The position numbers and the translations under genes were made by a program. Below are positions 10,378 to 21,300 of a stretch of DNA of 64,000 nt, one piece after another (within the stretch, counting starts at the first letter, position 1; the number at the start of each line of letters is the position of its first letter). This DNA is from Pelomyxa schiedti (Eukaryota > Evosea > Pelobiontida > Pelomyxidae): contig JAHLWZ010000794.1 in assembly GCA_020536535.1 (NCBI GenBank), forward strand, positions 1-64,000. Direction: 5' to 3'. The notes under the pieces were generated by a model. It was not told the DNA's origin and searched no databases. It saw nothing but the letters and a program-made list of their open reading frames with translations.

Positions 10378-13300
10378 ATGAAGGTGGTGTTTGTGGTTGA
10401 CACGAGTGGGAGTATGAACCAGAGGACCCACAACAATGTTAGTCTGCTAGATCTGGCCAAGGCAGCTATCGAGCAGTTGGTCACGCGGCTCATGCCACTG
10501 CGTATTGAGAGGTTTCTGCTCGTAACTTGTGACGACAATCCTGTAGCCGCAGTGAAGGTTGTTTTGGTTTTTTTGGTTTTTATTCAGTTTGCTTCTTTTT
10601 GTGTTGAGTTTTCATATATGTGGGTGCTGTTATCTTTGTGGCGCATGTAACATTTGTCAGGCAGGGTGGAGTGAATCGTATTCCACATTTGTGCAGGAAA
10701 TGAAGAACTTGAAGGCAACTGACTTGGGAAACCTGGGGGCTTCATTAAGAAACGCATTTAAACTGGCCAATCTGTTTAGGCTCCAGACGGGAATTGACTC
10801 TTATTGTATGGTGTGGAGGAGGAGAAATGATTAAAATTACCACCCACTACGAATAACATGACATGTTTATCCAAAAGGGACGATGCCCTTGGCAGATAGA
10901 CCCAATTATAGTCATTTTGCTTACTGACGGATCTTGTGACATTACTGAACAAGAGGTCGCGTGCCTCGTTTCGTGTTCATGTGATAGTGGTGCAAATTAT
11001 AATGTCCCCTGCAGTTGTTGGATGCACCGCCACCTGGAGGAGCGGGCTTAACAGAAGAGCCGTTCAGGTTGCCCTACCACCCTCTTTGTCTTTCTTATAC
11101 TCTCCAAGATGGGACCAGCGTTTATTTTCAGTTCTATTGAGATTTCCTGGGGGTACTTCTCAGGATACCAGTGTTCCACATGATGACACTCTGTACCAAA
11201 AAGTTCATCAAAATTTGACCAAGATTTGTGAACTGGCTGGAGGTTTATCTACCCTCTCACTCTGTCCTTTTTTTTGTTTTGTTTTGTTTTGCTTTTCCTC
11301 AAGGAAGAAAACTCAAGACTTCTACCATGCAGGCAAGTGCTATACACCTCACAACATGAAGTCACTGATAGGGGCTTTGGATAATATTACGAATATAATA
11401 CAGTACACTGGCGTCCTCGTGAGCTTCGAGTCTTTGAGTAGCTCTCCTACCCCGCCCCCCCCTCCATCCGCGCTTCACAAGATGTTATTTGTCCAGCAGG
11501 GCACACCTGGCTTTTGGCCCATACCCGAGAGCTTTTTTGTTGACTCGAAGATGTCCATCATCGTATCATACTTCATATAAGAGTTGTTCTAATACTTGGT
11601 TCCAACGCACAGCCCCGCAGGCCTGCACATCCTGTCATTCATTTCGCCCCCAGTGAATCTGGGCAATCAAATTTCCCCAACATTCCATATGATAAGTATG
11701 AAATTGAGGCCTCTGAATTGACGCAGTACCTTCTGAACCACCGTTCCATGTGCTGGCAGGTTTGCATTCCAAATTTTTCAAGTTGAAGAAAATTATTAAG
11801 GAAACTAACTTTAAGAATTTTTCAATTTACTATTCATATATTTTCTTCTACCCAACAAGGTATTTGTGAAAAATTCGGGGAAATCCAGTACAACAAAAGA
11901 ACCTTTTGGGTTTATTCAAGCAAGCAATGACAACAAAGTATTTTTAGTTGTAACTGCATATTACTACACCAAATTTGGTTGGTTTCGTTCCTCCCTGTTT
12001 TTTTCACTGTCTCATTGTTCATCATTAGAGGAACTCATGACAGCATACAAGATGGGGATCCCGATGCAATGGAGGCACCAGTTCGAAACCTACTTGCAAT
12101 CTGTACCCTCGTACTATATCCCCTTTCTGAAAACTGGTTAGTGGTTCCTTTTTGGTGTGAAATTTGTAGTGTTCATTGGGGAAAAAAGCAATAAAACGGC
12201 TGGGACTTCCACCAGTTATCCCTGACCATGTAGATGGAGCCTTGAACCCCAATGTAACCAAGTGCCTCAAAATAATGAAAGTATGTCATAATCATAAGAT
12301 CAAAACTGTATTTTGCTCACCCTAACCTTTCTCGGGCAGACTACAGCAGAAGAGGAAATGGTAAATTTCCGAAAGCAAAAAGAAATCATCAATTCACAAA
12401 GGAGGTAGAATCCACCCAACACCCTTAATTTTCCCCTTACCGCGGAGATAGTTTTGAAATGGGATCATCTGACTCCACACAATCTTTCCACAATGCATTC
12501 TATATAAGCAGGCAATCTTTACTCTCCTCCATAGAACATCTTCAGGATAAACTATTTGGCAAACCTTCGGTTCGCGATGGTGTGTTTCATACAAAATTTC
12601 CAGCAGTCTTGACCCTTTATACAGTAAGTAAACACAGGGTATCAATCGAGCAAATGGGCAACTACCAAGAAGTACTTCAGCACAGGGAGGTTTTAAGACC
12701 AATTGATGACGAAGCAGAGAGAAGAAACAGGAAACCATTTTTTGGTAATCCTTATAGAGTTTCCAGCAAGGTTGTTGTAAGCTTTTGTAATCCTCTCATT
12801 TTTGAAAAGCAAATTGTGGATGAAGCTGATGTTGACCAATCGAATACAAATGCAAGTTTCCCTCGCAAAATGGCAGGGAAAAAGAGATATAAACCACCCA
12901 CCAGGACACTTTCACTCTCGTATGTAACCTGTTGAAACATTACGAATCATGTGACTAATTTATTTACACTTTATTAGGCCAGTAAGTAAGATACCAAAGG
13001 TGCCATCGTCACTCCAACCAAAACTCAATCCTAAACAACAAACAAACACACCTGAGCTTATCCCAATGCAAGAGCAAGTTCCACCACGAATAGCACAGCA
13101 GCTGCCACCCCTTCTGCAACCGCAACAGATAACCACCACTGAAAACACGGCGCCCAAGCCACCTGAACCCCTCTCTCCCAAGCCCAAAACATTGAACCCT
13201 CATTCCACTATCCTCAAAGAGCTCCGGAGACCTTCCAAAAGTGTGTAGGTTTTCTTCCTGTATCATTTAACTTCTCACAGAGTATGACTTGCTCTTTGAA

Positions 13301-13441
13301 GTGTTAAAGGAAATGCACGCAGCGGGCTCACTCACACAGGCATTCCTTGATGATGTGATCACACAGGCACAACTCCTCAACAAAACATCCCTTCTCCCCA
13401 GCCTCAAAAATTTTGCCTCCACATGCAATCACTTAACTTAG
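10378..13441 (+). CDS. INTS6: Integrator complex subunit 6 (INTS6)
   Basis: Subunit of the Integrator complex, which cleaves snRNA and paused RNA polymerase II transcripts in the nucleus and recruits PP2A. The N-terminus is a von Willebrand A domain with the metal-site motif VVDTSGSM (10387-10416), then LLDLAKAAIEQLV; a second VWA strand, IIVILLTDGSCDIT, lies at about 10903-10945. The middle is long and split by many introns. The last exon encodes the family's C-terminal helical domain: YDLLFEVLKEMHAAGSLTQA, then FLDDVITQAQLLNKTSLLPS, and ends ..STCNHLT-TAG at 13439-13441, matching the INTS6/SAGE1 C-terminal region. Between them is a P/Q-rich stretch near 13010-13200 just before ELRRPSKS. Presence of both diagnostic ends makes the assignment firm; internal exon limits are approximate. 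Confidence 0.85.
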
Positions 13442-13565
13442 ACACTTTATCTTTTCACGTGACAACTTGAATTTAGAGAAATTGTTCTGTAGTTTTTGAT
13501 GGTTAGAAAATCCAGCAACACCCACGAAAAACAGAGTAAAAAGGTGTAGTGGTAGAGGTTGATGT

Positions 13566-14537
13566 TTAGAAAAGTGTAGTGGTCGAGGTTGAAGAGGTTG
13601 TGTTGGTGGTTGCTGGAACGTTCACAAGGGAATGAGTGTTGGCAAAGTCGTTGTGGAAATCGTGGTAGTTGAGAACCTCCATGTGGATCTCTATGGGAGT
13701 TGTTGAAGTGTTGATGCTGAGTATCTTGTAAACGTTGTAGCACGAGAGCAGCACCTCGTTCTCGTTTGGATACTTGGTCCATTCTGGCTGAATTAAGATT
13801 GCGAAACCAACTCCCAAATGCATGTGGAAGTGAATGACGGTGTTCTTACCCCCAAAGGGGGCTGTCGTGGAGGCAGAGGTGAAACTGGGGATGTAGAACT
13901 CCTTGTTTCCCATGTCAATGTAGGCTTGAACCTCCATTTTTGTTAAAGAAACACCCCTCTGAACCACACCCTCGTAGCCCTTCCCGTACTTCCCAATGAC
14001 GTATTTGAGGTCCCTGATGTACTTGTGGTGCTCTGTGAGTGCCTCCAGACTGTCAGATGCAAGTGACAGGTTCACCTTAGTGCAGAACCAGCCTGGCCCT
14101 GACGTGTAAGCCCATATAGTATCTTGAATATCAGGTGCATACTTCAGCAGACCAGTACAGAGATTTACGTAATTGGTCCCTTTTGTGCGAAGTGGAAAGA
14201 AGGAAACCTTGCTCCCAACGGAGGAAAATACAATCTCACCACTGGATGTAGTGTCTGTGGAGACACTGGGGGCTACTGACTTCCATAGCGGGCTTTTTGT
14301 TTCCCAGCCTCCCCCTCTATTACATAGCACCATGTGCATAGTGGTATCATCGTCCACACCGATGTCAGTCATTGTGCGATCATCCCGCAGCGTGGCACCT
14401 GCAAAAATAATTCTCTGGAGATCTGGTGGAATGCCGGTTGTGTCTTGTATTTTCTGCTTTAGATTCTCAACTGTATCCAATGGCTCCACACGTAAGGCGA
14501 TTGTCATCCCGGTCAAGGTTTATATGAAAAGTTGCAT
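13566..14537 (-). pseudogene. ubiquitin-like domain fused to an arginine ADP-ribosyltransferase domain, interrupted by a stop codon
   Basis: Read on the minus strand, a near-canonical ubiquitin unit ([20 protein letters not shown] ... [10 protein letters not shown]) runs straight into an ART-fold domain. The R-S-E triad of arginine-specific mono-ADP-ribosyltransferases is visible: Arg in VVQRGVSL, the S-T-S strand in [10 protein letters not shown], and the catalytic ExE in NENEVLL, in the right order and spacing. The tail is T/S-rich, ending at 13566. The ubiquitin unit should start at ATG 14535-14537, but the codon where ubiquitin has Lys6 is TAA (14520-14522). Translation could start only at a Met aligned with ubiquitin Lys11 (14505-14507), which loses the first two ubiquitin turns. 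The ART part is intact. Either this is a disabled copy, the start is internal, or there is a one-base sequence error. Confidence 0.7.
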
Positions 14538-14554
14538 TCCGCCACACCTACATA

Positions 14555-14997
14555 TTAATTATTCTTTTTTTGACTCAAAAAAGGGGGAATTGTATGGAGT
14601 GGGCAACAATTGTTACATGTAGGCACTTCCAGAACGCTTTCATTCTTGATCTGGTAAAACGCTAGTGTTTTGATGGGTTGGAGGGGCCTGGCGTGATAAA
14701 AGAACCAGGGATGTCTCCAGCGGTCACTTGTGGGCCGGCACTTGAGCAACAAGCTGGCGACGGTGTCTGTCTCAAGCACCAACACCCGTAGTAGCGTGGT
14801 GTCTGGCAAACGGATGACAATATGGAAGCTCATGCGCAGGGGGTCCTGGTAGAAACAAGTTAGCAAATTGTAATTGGTTACAGGGAACCAACCATAAGAA
14901 AGTTGCCATGGAATTTCGTGGGAAACAGCAGGAGATCATCTGTGTCTGAAGGAATGCAGGAGAGCGCATCGATCATAGTAGTTACCTTCTCATTCAT
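14555..14997 (-). CDS. upstream ubiquitin-like domain exons, probably part of the same gene as the ubiquitin-ART region
   Basis: ATG at 14995-14997 opens MNEKVTTMIDALSCIPSDTD and continues through an intron beginning GTTGGT near 14885 into a divergent ubiquitin-like fold: MSFHIVIRLPDTTLLRVLVL at the start and PIKTLAFYQIKNESVLEV at the end, echoing the L-x-x-Y-x-I-x-x-E-S-x-L pattern of ubiquitin. A good donor (GTAACA) follows at about 14613 and an acceptor (ATGTAG) at about 14546, right before the second ubiquitin unit. The phases do not agree: the donor leaves one base and the next unit needs two. So either the two parts are separate genes, and this one ends at the stop at 14555, or the gene is damaged at this junction as well as by the stop codon. 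Confidence 0.5.
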
Positions 14998-15087
14998 ACA
15001 ACAACATTGCTACGCGCTGTTTGGCGTTGGCCATTCCAGTGGTCGTTCTCCCCCTCGGCCCTTTATTATTCTCCTATCAGTTCCGCG

Positions 15088-17871
15088 ATGCAGTCGGCAC
15101 CAGGGCAGCCGCACCCAATGGGGGCCACGATCCTGCCAATGGACAGCAATGCCACCGATCTCGTCGTCAACTTCGCCTTGTTGACTGACGGCGCCCCGAC
15201 TGCCGTAGTTCTATGTGTACGTGCGTTGACGTCTCCCACACCCCCCACACGCCCGCCCCCCCTTTTGCATTTCGTTTCGAGTCTCACCGCCCCCTCCTCC
15301 CATGTTGCTGCTGGCTTCCATTGCCGCGGCGTTTTGAATGCATGCAGCTGTATCTTGACGCCTCGGTAAGCAGAGACCCAGATGCCACGATCCCAATGGA
15401 GCGGACCGGGGACGTATGGCACGTTCTGGTTAGAAACGTGCCCCCGTTCGCTTGTTACGCTTACGGTGTGTCGCGTGTCATTACCGCTGGCGGGCGGCCC
15501 ACTCCGAGGACTTTTTATGTGGCGGACCCTTATTCTAGACAATTGGGTACCAGGAGCAAATGGGGAGTCGTGAGCAAGGGTGACCCCACTGTGCAATGCT
15601 CTGTGATTCTATTCGATCCTCACTTTGAGTGGTTAGTACCAGTTATCATTCACTATCACTTTTTCCAGTGTCACTACTTGTGGGGATGGGAGGCATTATA
15701 GGAATTATGGGAATGAATTGGAGGGAAAAATGAATGAGTGGTGGCTTTGGTTCATCTCAAGTTATTGTAGGAATGGTGATCGGCCATGTGTGAAAAGAAG
15801 GGCCTCTCCTTATTCTTGCATATATGAACTTCATGTTCGTGGATTCACTGTGCATCCATCTTCAGGTGCTGCAAGTCCTGGGTCATTTCTTGGCGTTGTG
15901 GAAAAAATTCCTCACCTTCTACAACTTGGTGAGCGTTGAAGGCTATTCCTCTTTTGAACTCACTCTAAGGATAAGGTGTTACAATGGTTGAACTCCTACC
16001 CATTTTTGAGTTCAACGAGCTGGCACATCGCAATTCTCCTCGTCTTGTCAATTACTGGGGATATGCTCCCGAATTTTTCTTTGCCCCGATGGGGAGATAT
16101 GGAAATGCAACAGACTTTAAGATTATGGTCAGGGAACTCCACAAGCACGGAATTGATGTCATTCTGGATGTGCACCCTCCTTGCATCTTTCTTTTACTAA
16201 TAATTTATAATCCTAGGTTGTGTTCAATCACACTGGAGGAATTTGTCTAGAGGTTTTTATCCACCTAAATGGGATACATTAGCTCCCATTTAGATGGAGT
16301 TGTATCAACGCAATAACTGCAGGCAATTGGGAGAAATATATACTACATCATTGCCAATGGCAAGCATACCAACTACTCTGGTTGTGGGAATACACTCTGC
16401 TGCGCCTCTCCCGCTGCTTCCTTTTTAATTGCGGACTGTTTGCGTTACTGGGTAGAAGAAATGCATGTGGATGGGTTCCGGTTTGATGAAGTAACAACAA
16501 AACCCAACTCTTTCTCAGTTCTCAAATGAATTTCAGGCACCAATCTTGCTGCGGACTGAGACAGGTGCTTTAGCCGATGGGTCCCCCTTGTTACAAGCAA
16601 TGGCTGAGGATCCAGTACTGAATTCTTGTCGTTTCATTTCAGAATCATGGGTATTCTGCTTCCTTCCCCAGCAACATGCACGGCCCCAAAACATTTATGT
16701 CAATCTACTAGGATGCTGGCGGTGCTTATACTCTGGGCAATTTTGCTGCAAAATATGGGTGGAGTGAGTGGAATGGCAAGTTCAGAGATACTGTGAGGTC
16801 TTTTGTGAAAGGTAGGGAAAAAAAAAACTTCAGGGACAATATCATGACAGTTTATTGCAGGAACGGATGGCTTCGCAGGTATTTTTGCCAGCTGCATTTG
16901 TGGGTCATCTGAGGTCTATGGGAAGAATTCGTCACCAACGAAGTCAATAAACTTCATTACATGTCATGATGGCTTTTCTTTATACGATTTAGTTTCATAC
17001 AATTCCAAGCACAATGAAGTATGGATTTTACTTCAACCTCTTAACTCTGATTCAAATTTTAGGCAAATAATGAAGGCAACAGAGATGGAATTGATAACAA
17101 CCTTAGTTGGAACTGCGGTTCTGAAGGAGGCACTGAGGATCCTCATATACTCACCCTTCGCCAAAAGCAGATGAGAAATATGATACTAGCCTTAGTTGTT
17201 TCACGTGGAACCCCGATGATTTTAATGGTTTTTTGTTGTACAAGGTTTGCTTCATATTTTGACACAACAACCAGGGTGATGAATACGGTCACACTAAACA
17301 AGGCAACAACAACGCATGGTGCCAGGATTCTGCACTCAACTGGTTTCATTGGAATAGTCTCGCAGTTGACACCTATGGATTGGCACGATTTACATCTCTT
17401 TGTCTTCGATTTCGCTCAAATCATCATCTACTATGTGCAGAAAAGTTTGTGGGCTCTGCAGGTTATAATAATAATAATTGCCTTACTTACTATACCCTAA
17501 AGATATTGAGTGGCATGGTACAACTCCAAACAATCCCGATTGGTCTCCAACTTCACGGCTGGTTGCCTTTACTTTGAAGGATGTTGCTAATTCCGTTTAC
17601 ATCTTTGTTGCATTCAATGCTTATTGGACTCCAAAAGGTTTGATAACGAACAACAAAGTATAAAAGCCAATCACCACAAAAAGATGTTGAGCTCCCTCAC
17701 CCTGACAAAGTCTGGCTGTCAGTAATAAATACTGCACAAGCACCTCCCAATGACTTTTGTGAGGAAAATCCACCACCAGCACCAATCCGGTGTGTGGCAC
17801 ATGGGCCAAATACTAGCAGTGTTTTGACAATGGAACCATATTCCTCAATGCTTCTTATTGCCGCCATGTGA
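15088..17871 (+). CDS. GlgX/isoamylase-type glycogen debranching enzyme (GH13)
   Basis: Hydrolyses alpha-1,6 branch points of glycogen or starch-like glucan. ATG at 15088-15090 is followed by an N-terminal CBM48-like region ([57 protein letters not shown]). The catalytic barrel shows all GH13 motifs: region [10 protein letters not shown] (split by an intron, about 16160-16240), region II DGFRFDE with the nucleophile Asp (about 16470), region III FISESWDAGG with the acid/base Glu (split by an intron, about 16635-16720), and region [16 protein letters not shown] (about 16953-17000). [18 protein letters not shown] follows as in GlgX/TreX/ISA enzymes. The C-terminal beta domain ends [17 protein letters not shown] ... 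SSMLLIAAM before TGA at 17869-17871. At least ten short introns. No transit peptide is evident, so a cytosolic enzyme is likely. Confidence 0.85.
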
Positions 17872-18308
17872 AAGGTTTCTTTGTACACAATCACTGGGAG
17901 CCATACTGAACAACAAACCAAGCAAAAAAACCCAACAACCTTTCCCCTACTGTAAAGAAGCAACTGAAACACATTTGAGAATTTTGCTGTGAACTGTGAG
18001 GACAAACTTTTGCTCCCATTACTTTCAACAGCATACCCACACAGAGTAACTGTGAGAACGGGGGAGCCAACTGAATTGATCCTTCCCGTGTTTTCTTATG
18101 GTGCCCTTTTTGGATGGTAATTATTATGGGACGGGCCACTACTAACTTGGTTCGGAAATTCTCGATGAATGCCAGGCACCGCTGAAGTTCTGCACACAGT
18201 GAAAACTCATTACACGTTAAAACAAATGCCGGTTCAACGCCGGAGCGACAGCCCATGAGTAATTATGGGGGTGGGTTTTGTGTTTTTCTGGTACTTGTGG
18301 TACAGGAT

Positions 18309-21300
18309 TTAGGAGGATGCTAGAGCCAGGAATTTGGATTCTTGGGCTGAATTGCCAATGGCGGAGTAAAAGGCAGCAACATTCCGGCATGCACGAGAAG
18401 CATCGGGATGGCCATTGGGGAATAACTTCTGATAAACTGTAACCATCTCCTGGTACATGAATTCCGCCTCACTGATCTGGTTATTGCGGTAGCACAATAC
18501 TGCCATATCATTTAAGGTGAGAGCAATGTCTGGGTGCACCTTTGTTTTTTGTTCAAAATGAATTCAATGTGAGGATAGGAAAACCTCGCCGTAGTATTGA
18601 TGCAAAATTGCAAGACTTCGCTTATACAATGGGAGTGTTTCTTCCACAGACCTTGAAGCAAGATGAACATTTTTCTAAGATTAAATTTACACCACACCTT
18701 CCTTGCCTCTGGAACAGGTTGGCGAGTTTGAGCAACGTTTGACATATGTTAGGGTGTGTGGGCCCAAACTTCTTTTCGGTAGTTTCAAGTGCTTCCCGGA
18801 ACATTTTTTCAGCAGCAACGTACTCCCCTTGATCAGTGAGTATTGCCGCAACGTTGTTCCTGGTTTTTTGAATCACAAGAGATGAGATGAAATTTAATGT
18901 ACATAGACTGCGCAGTATCAGGGTGTTCGGCGCCAAGAACCTTGTTTATTTCTTGTCAAGAGTTTTCATTTATGAGAGTGACAAACCTCTCTGCGTATAT
19001 CGAGGCACTGCTTATAGAGTGTAAGGGCAGTTTTAAAATCTCTCATCCTTGCGTGCAAAACCCCATAGTCACTCAGGGATTGGGCAACCTGGGTTTGTTC
19101 AAAAAAGCTACGGAGGTACCATGGCATACTTCAGGATGCTTTATTCCAAACGCTTGTTTCTTTATTTCTAGTGCTCTTTCGAAAAGTGGCTTTGCCTATG
19201 GAAGTCCAAGTCCTTGAGCTTTAGAAAATGAGCAAAAGAGTCACCTGTGAATACTTCCCCTTTTCTACCTGTTGAAAAAAATTGAGAAGGAATACCACGT
19301 AAATATCAGGTTGCACACATAAACCCCAGCCAAGTAAGCGAGTGCATGCGCAACATCGGGATGGGAGTCCCCAAAAATATCTTCATATATATGTACAGCT
19401 CTTTCAAACATCCTTTCTTTGGGTATGGTTTGCATTCAAGATTGGAGCAAAATGTTTTGAGATTGTAAAAATGCCTGCTTCATCATAGCGAGCTTGGGAA
19501 AGGTACAAAGAAGCGAAATTTGAGAGTGTCATGGCCTACGTGTAGATATGAAAGAACTTCGACAAATTGTTTGAACATACAACATCTGGATGATTGGGAC
19601 CATGACACCTCTCTCGAATCTTCAAAGCGGTATCGAAGTGTTCCTCAGCAAGCTGTGGTAGAATTGAGATTTTAGAGGAGATCATGGCTCCAACTTTATC
19701 TTTGCCTTGATCTTGGTAAAGACACCCTAAACCATTGTAGGACATCCCAGTTTCTGGATGGTTTAGTCCAAGTAACTACCAGGAGTTATTCTATCGGCTG
19801 ACACGTGGTGAAGGGTACAACCTTTTTCCTAATAACACATGACCCTGCGTAAAGTGGCTCCGCCTTGTCGTACTGTCCCATCTTTCTGTGGTAAGAAGGT
19901 TAATCACTTCAAAAGAAAAGATCAGAACCGGAATAGAATTGCTAAACTGCACATTGAAGCTGCCACTTCCCGAGATTCTTCTCCATGAAGCTTCTTTCGA
20001 GTTTCTAGAGACTCATTGTACATTGGACATGCCTCTTCATACCTTGCTTGAACCCGATAAAGGTACCCAAGAGCATCTCTGCACTGCTATCAGTATTCCC
20101 ACAACTCAGAGTTGCATTTTTACTGTATATCAGCAATGGCACCCAAGTCACTGCCATGCTTGACAATAGACAGTGCTTTCTTTAGCAGGGTCTCAGCTTC
20201 AGAATAATATGCAAGATCCTGAAGAAATTTTCCGGTTTGACGCAGATTTGCGTGACTGACAGTGGTGGACATCATATTTTGTACAAGAAGGGTGGCGGGC
20301 CTTTCAGCTTGGCACGCACGGAAATATTTATACCTATAAATAACAAGGTTAATGTTGTTATGATATTTACCTTTATAGGACACACAAATCAAATAAATAC
20401 TGGTCGGATGAGAGTATGAAGAATGTTTCAGGTGCAGTAATGAAAAGCGCAAGTTCTCGGAGGTTACTATCTTGGAGGAATTGGTATGGTACCTCTTCAC
20501 ATTTCCTTTCCACAGACTCTTGATTCCTGCCAAATTAAGATCAAATTCGCACACTTACTTTTGAGGAGTGAGTTGGGCACACTGGAAAAATCGGATAAAT
20601 TTAGTTCGCAATTCTCGGCGGGAAGATGGATTGTATCTTGTAGAAACTGCTTGTCGCACAAAGTCGTGTGAAAAATTCAAAAAGCCTAATTGGGGGGGTA
20701 CTCGGTGGAGACGTAGCTCTTGTTCTAACTAACCTGATTGACTAGCGAGGAGATCCGAGAGAGCCAACTGTAGTTCACTCCATAAAACTGGTGGAATATC
20801 CAAAATCGACAAGGCTTCGCTTTCTAAGAGACCCTTCCTGCTAAGCCATATCTTGTTTTTTTTTCAGTCAATTTTTTTGCCTTCATCCTCGTAAACTTAC
20901 AAGAGACATTAATTCTGCGACATATTTGCTATTAACATCAAAATCTAATTCTATTCTAGCAAGCACCTGCACAAAAGTGTAATGATGATTGTGGTTATGT
21001 AGTTTTTACTTGACTGAGAAGATCAGGGATGTTCTCACACTTTAAGCATTGTTCGATTCGTGCACTAAGTGTTTCGTAGGTGCCATGCACTCTTATTTCA
21101 TCCAAGATAGTCCGAAGGAATAGTGGGTTGGAGGATTGAGGTGTTTGAATGAGTCTAAGAGCATGTGAGTGAATACAAGCCGGAGTAGTAACCTCTCAAT
21201 CTGCGATGACGAGAGAGACTTTGAACACTCAGACATATATGCAGTAACCAGTTCGAATCTTGCCTGTTCTTCCAAGGGCTGAACATTAAGTGCGTTCCAT

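Noticed and set aside
13566-14537. Use of TAA as a sense codon to explain the stop in the ubiquitin unit
   Set aside because: TAA ends eL27, the ferritin-like protein and the amidotransferase at the expected C-termini, so it is a stop in this genome.
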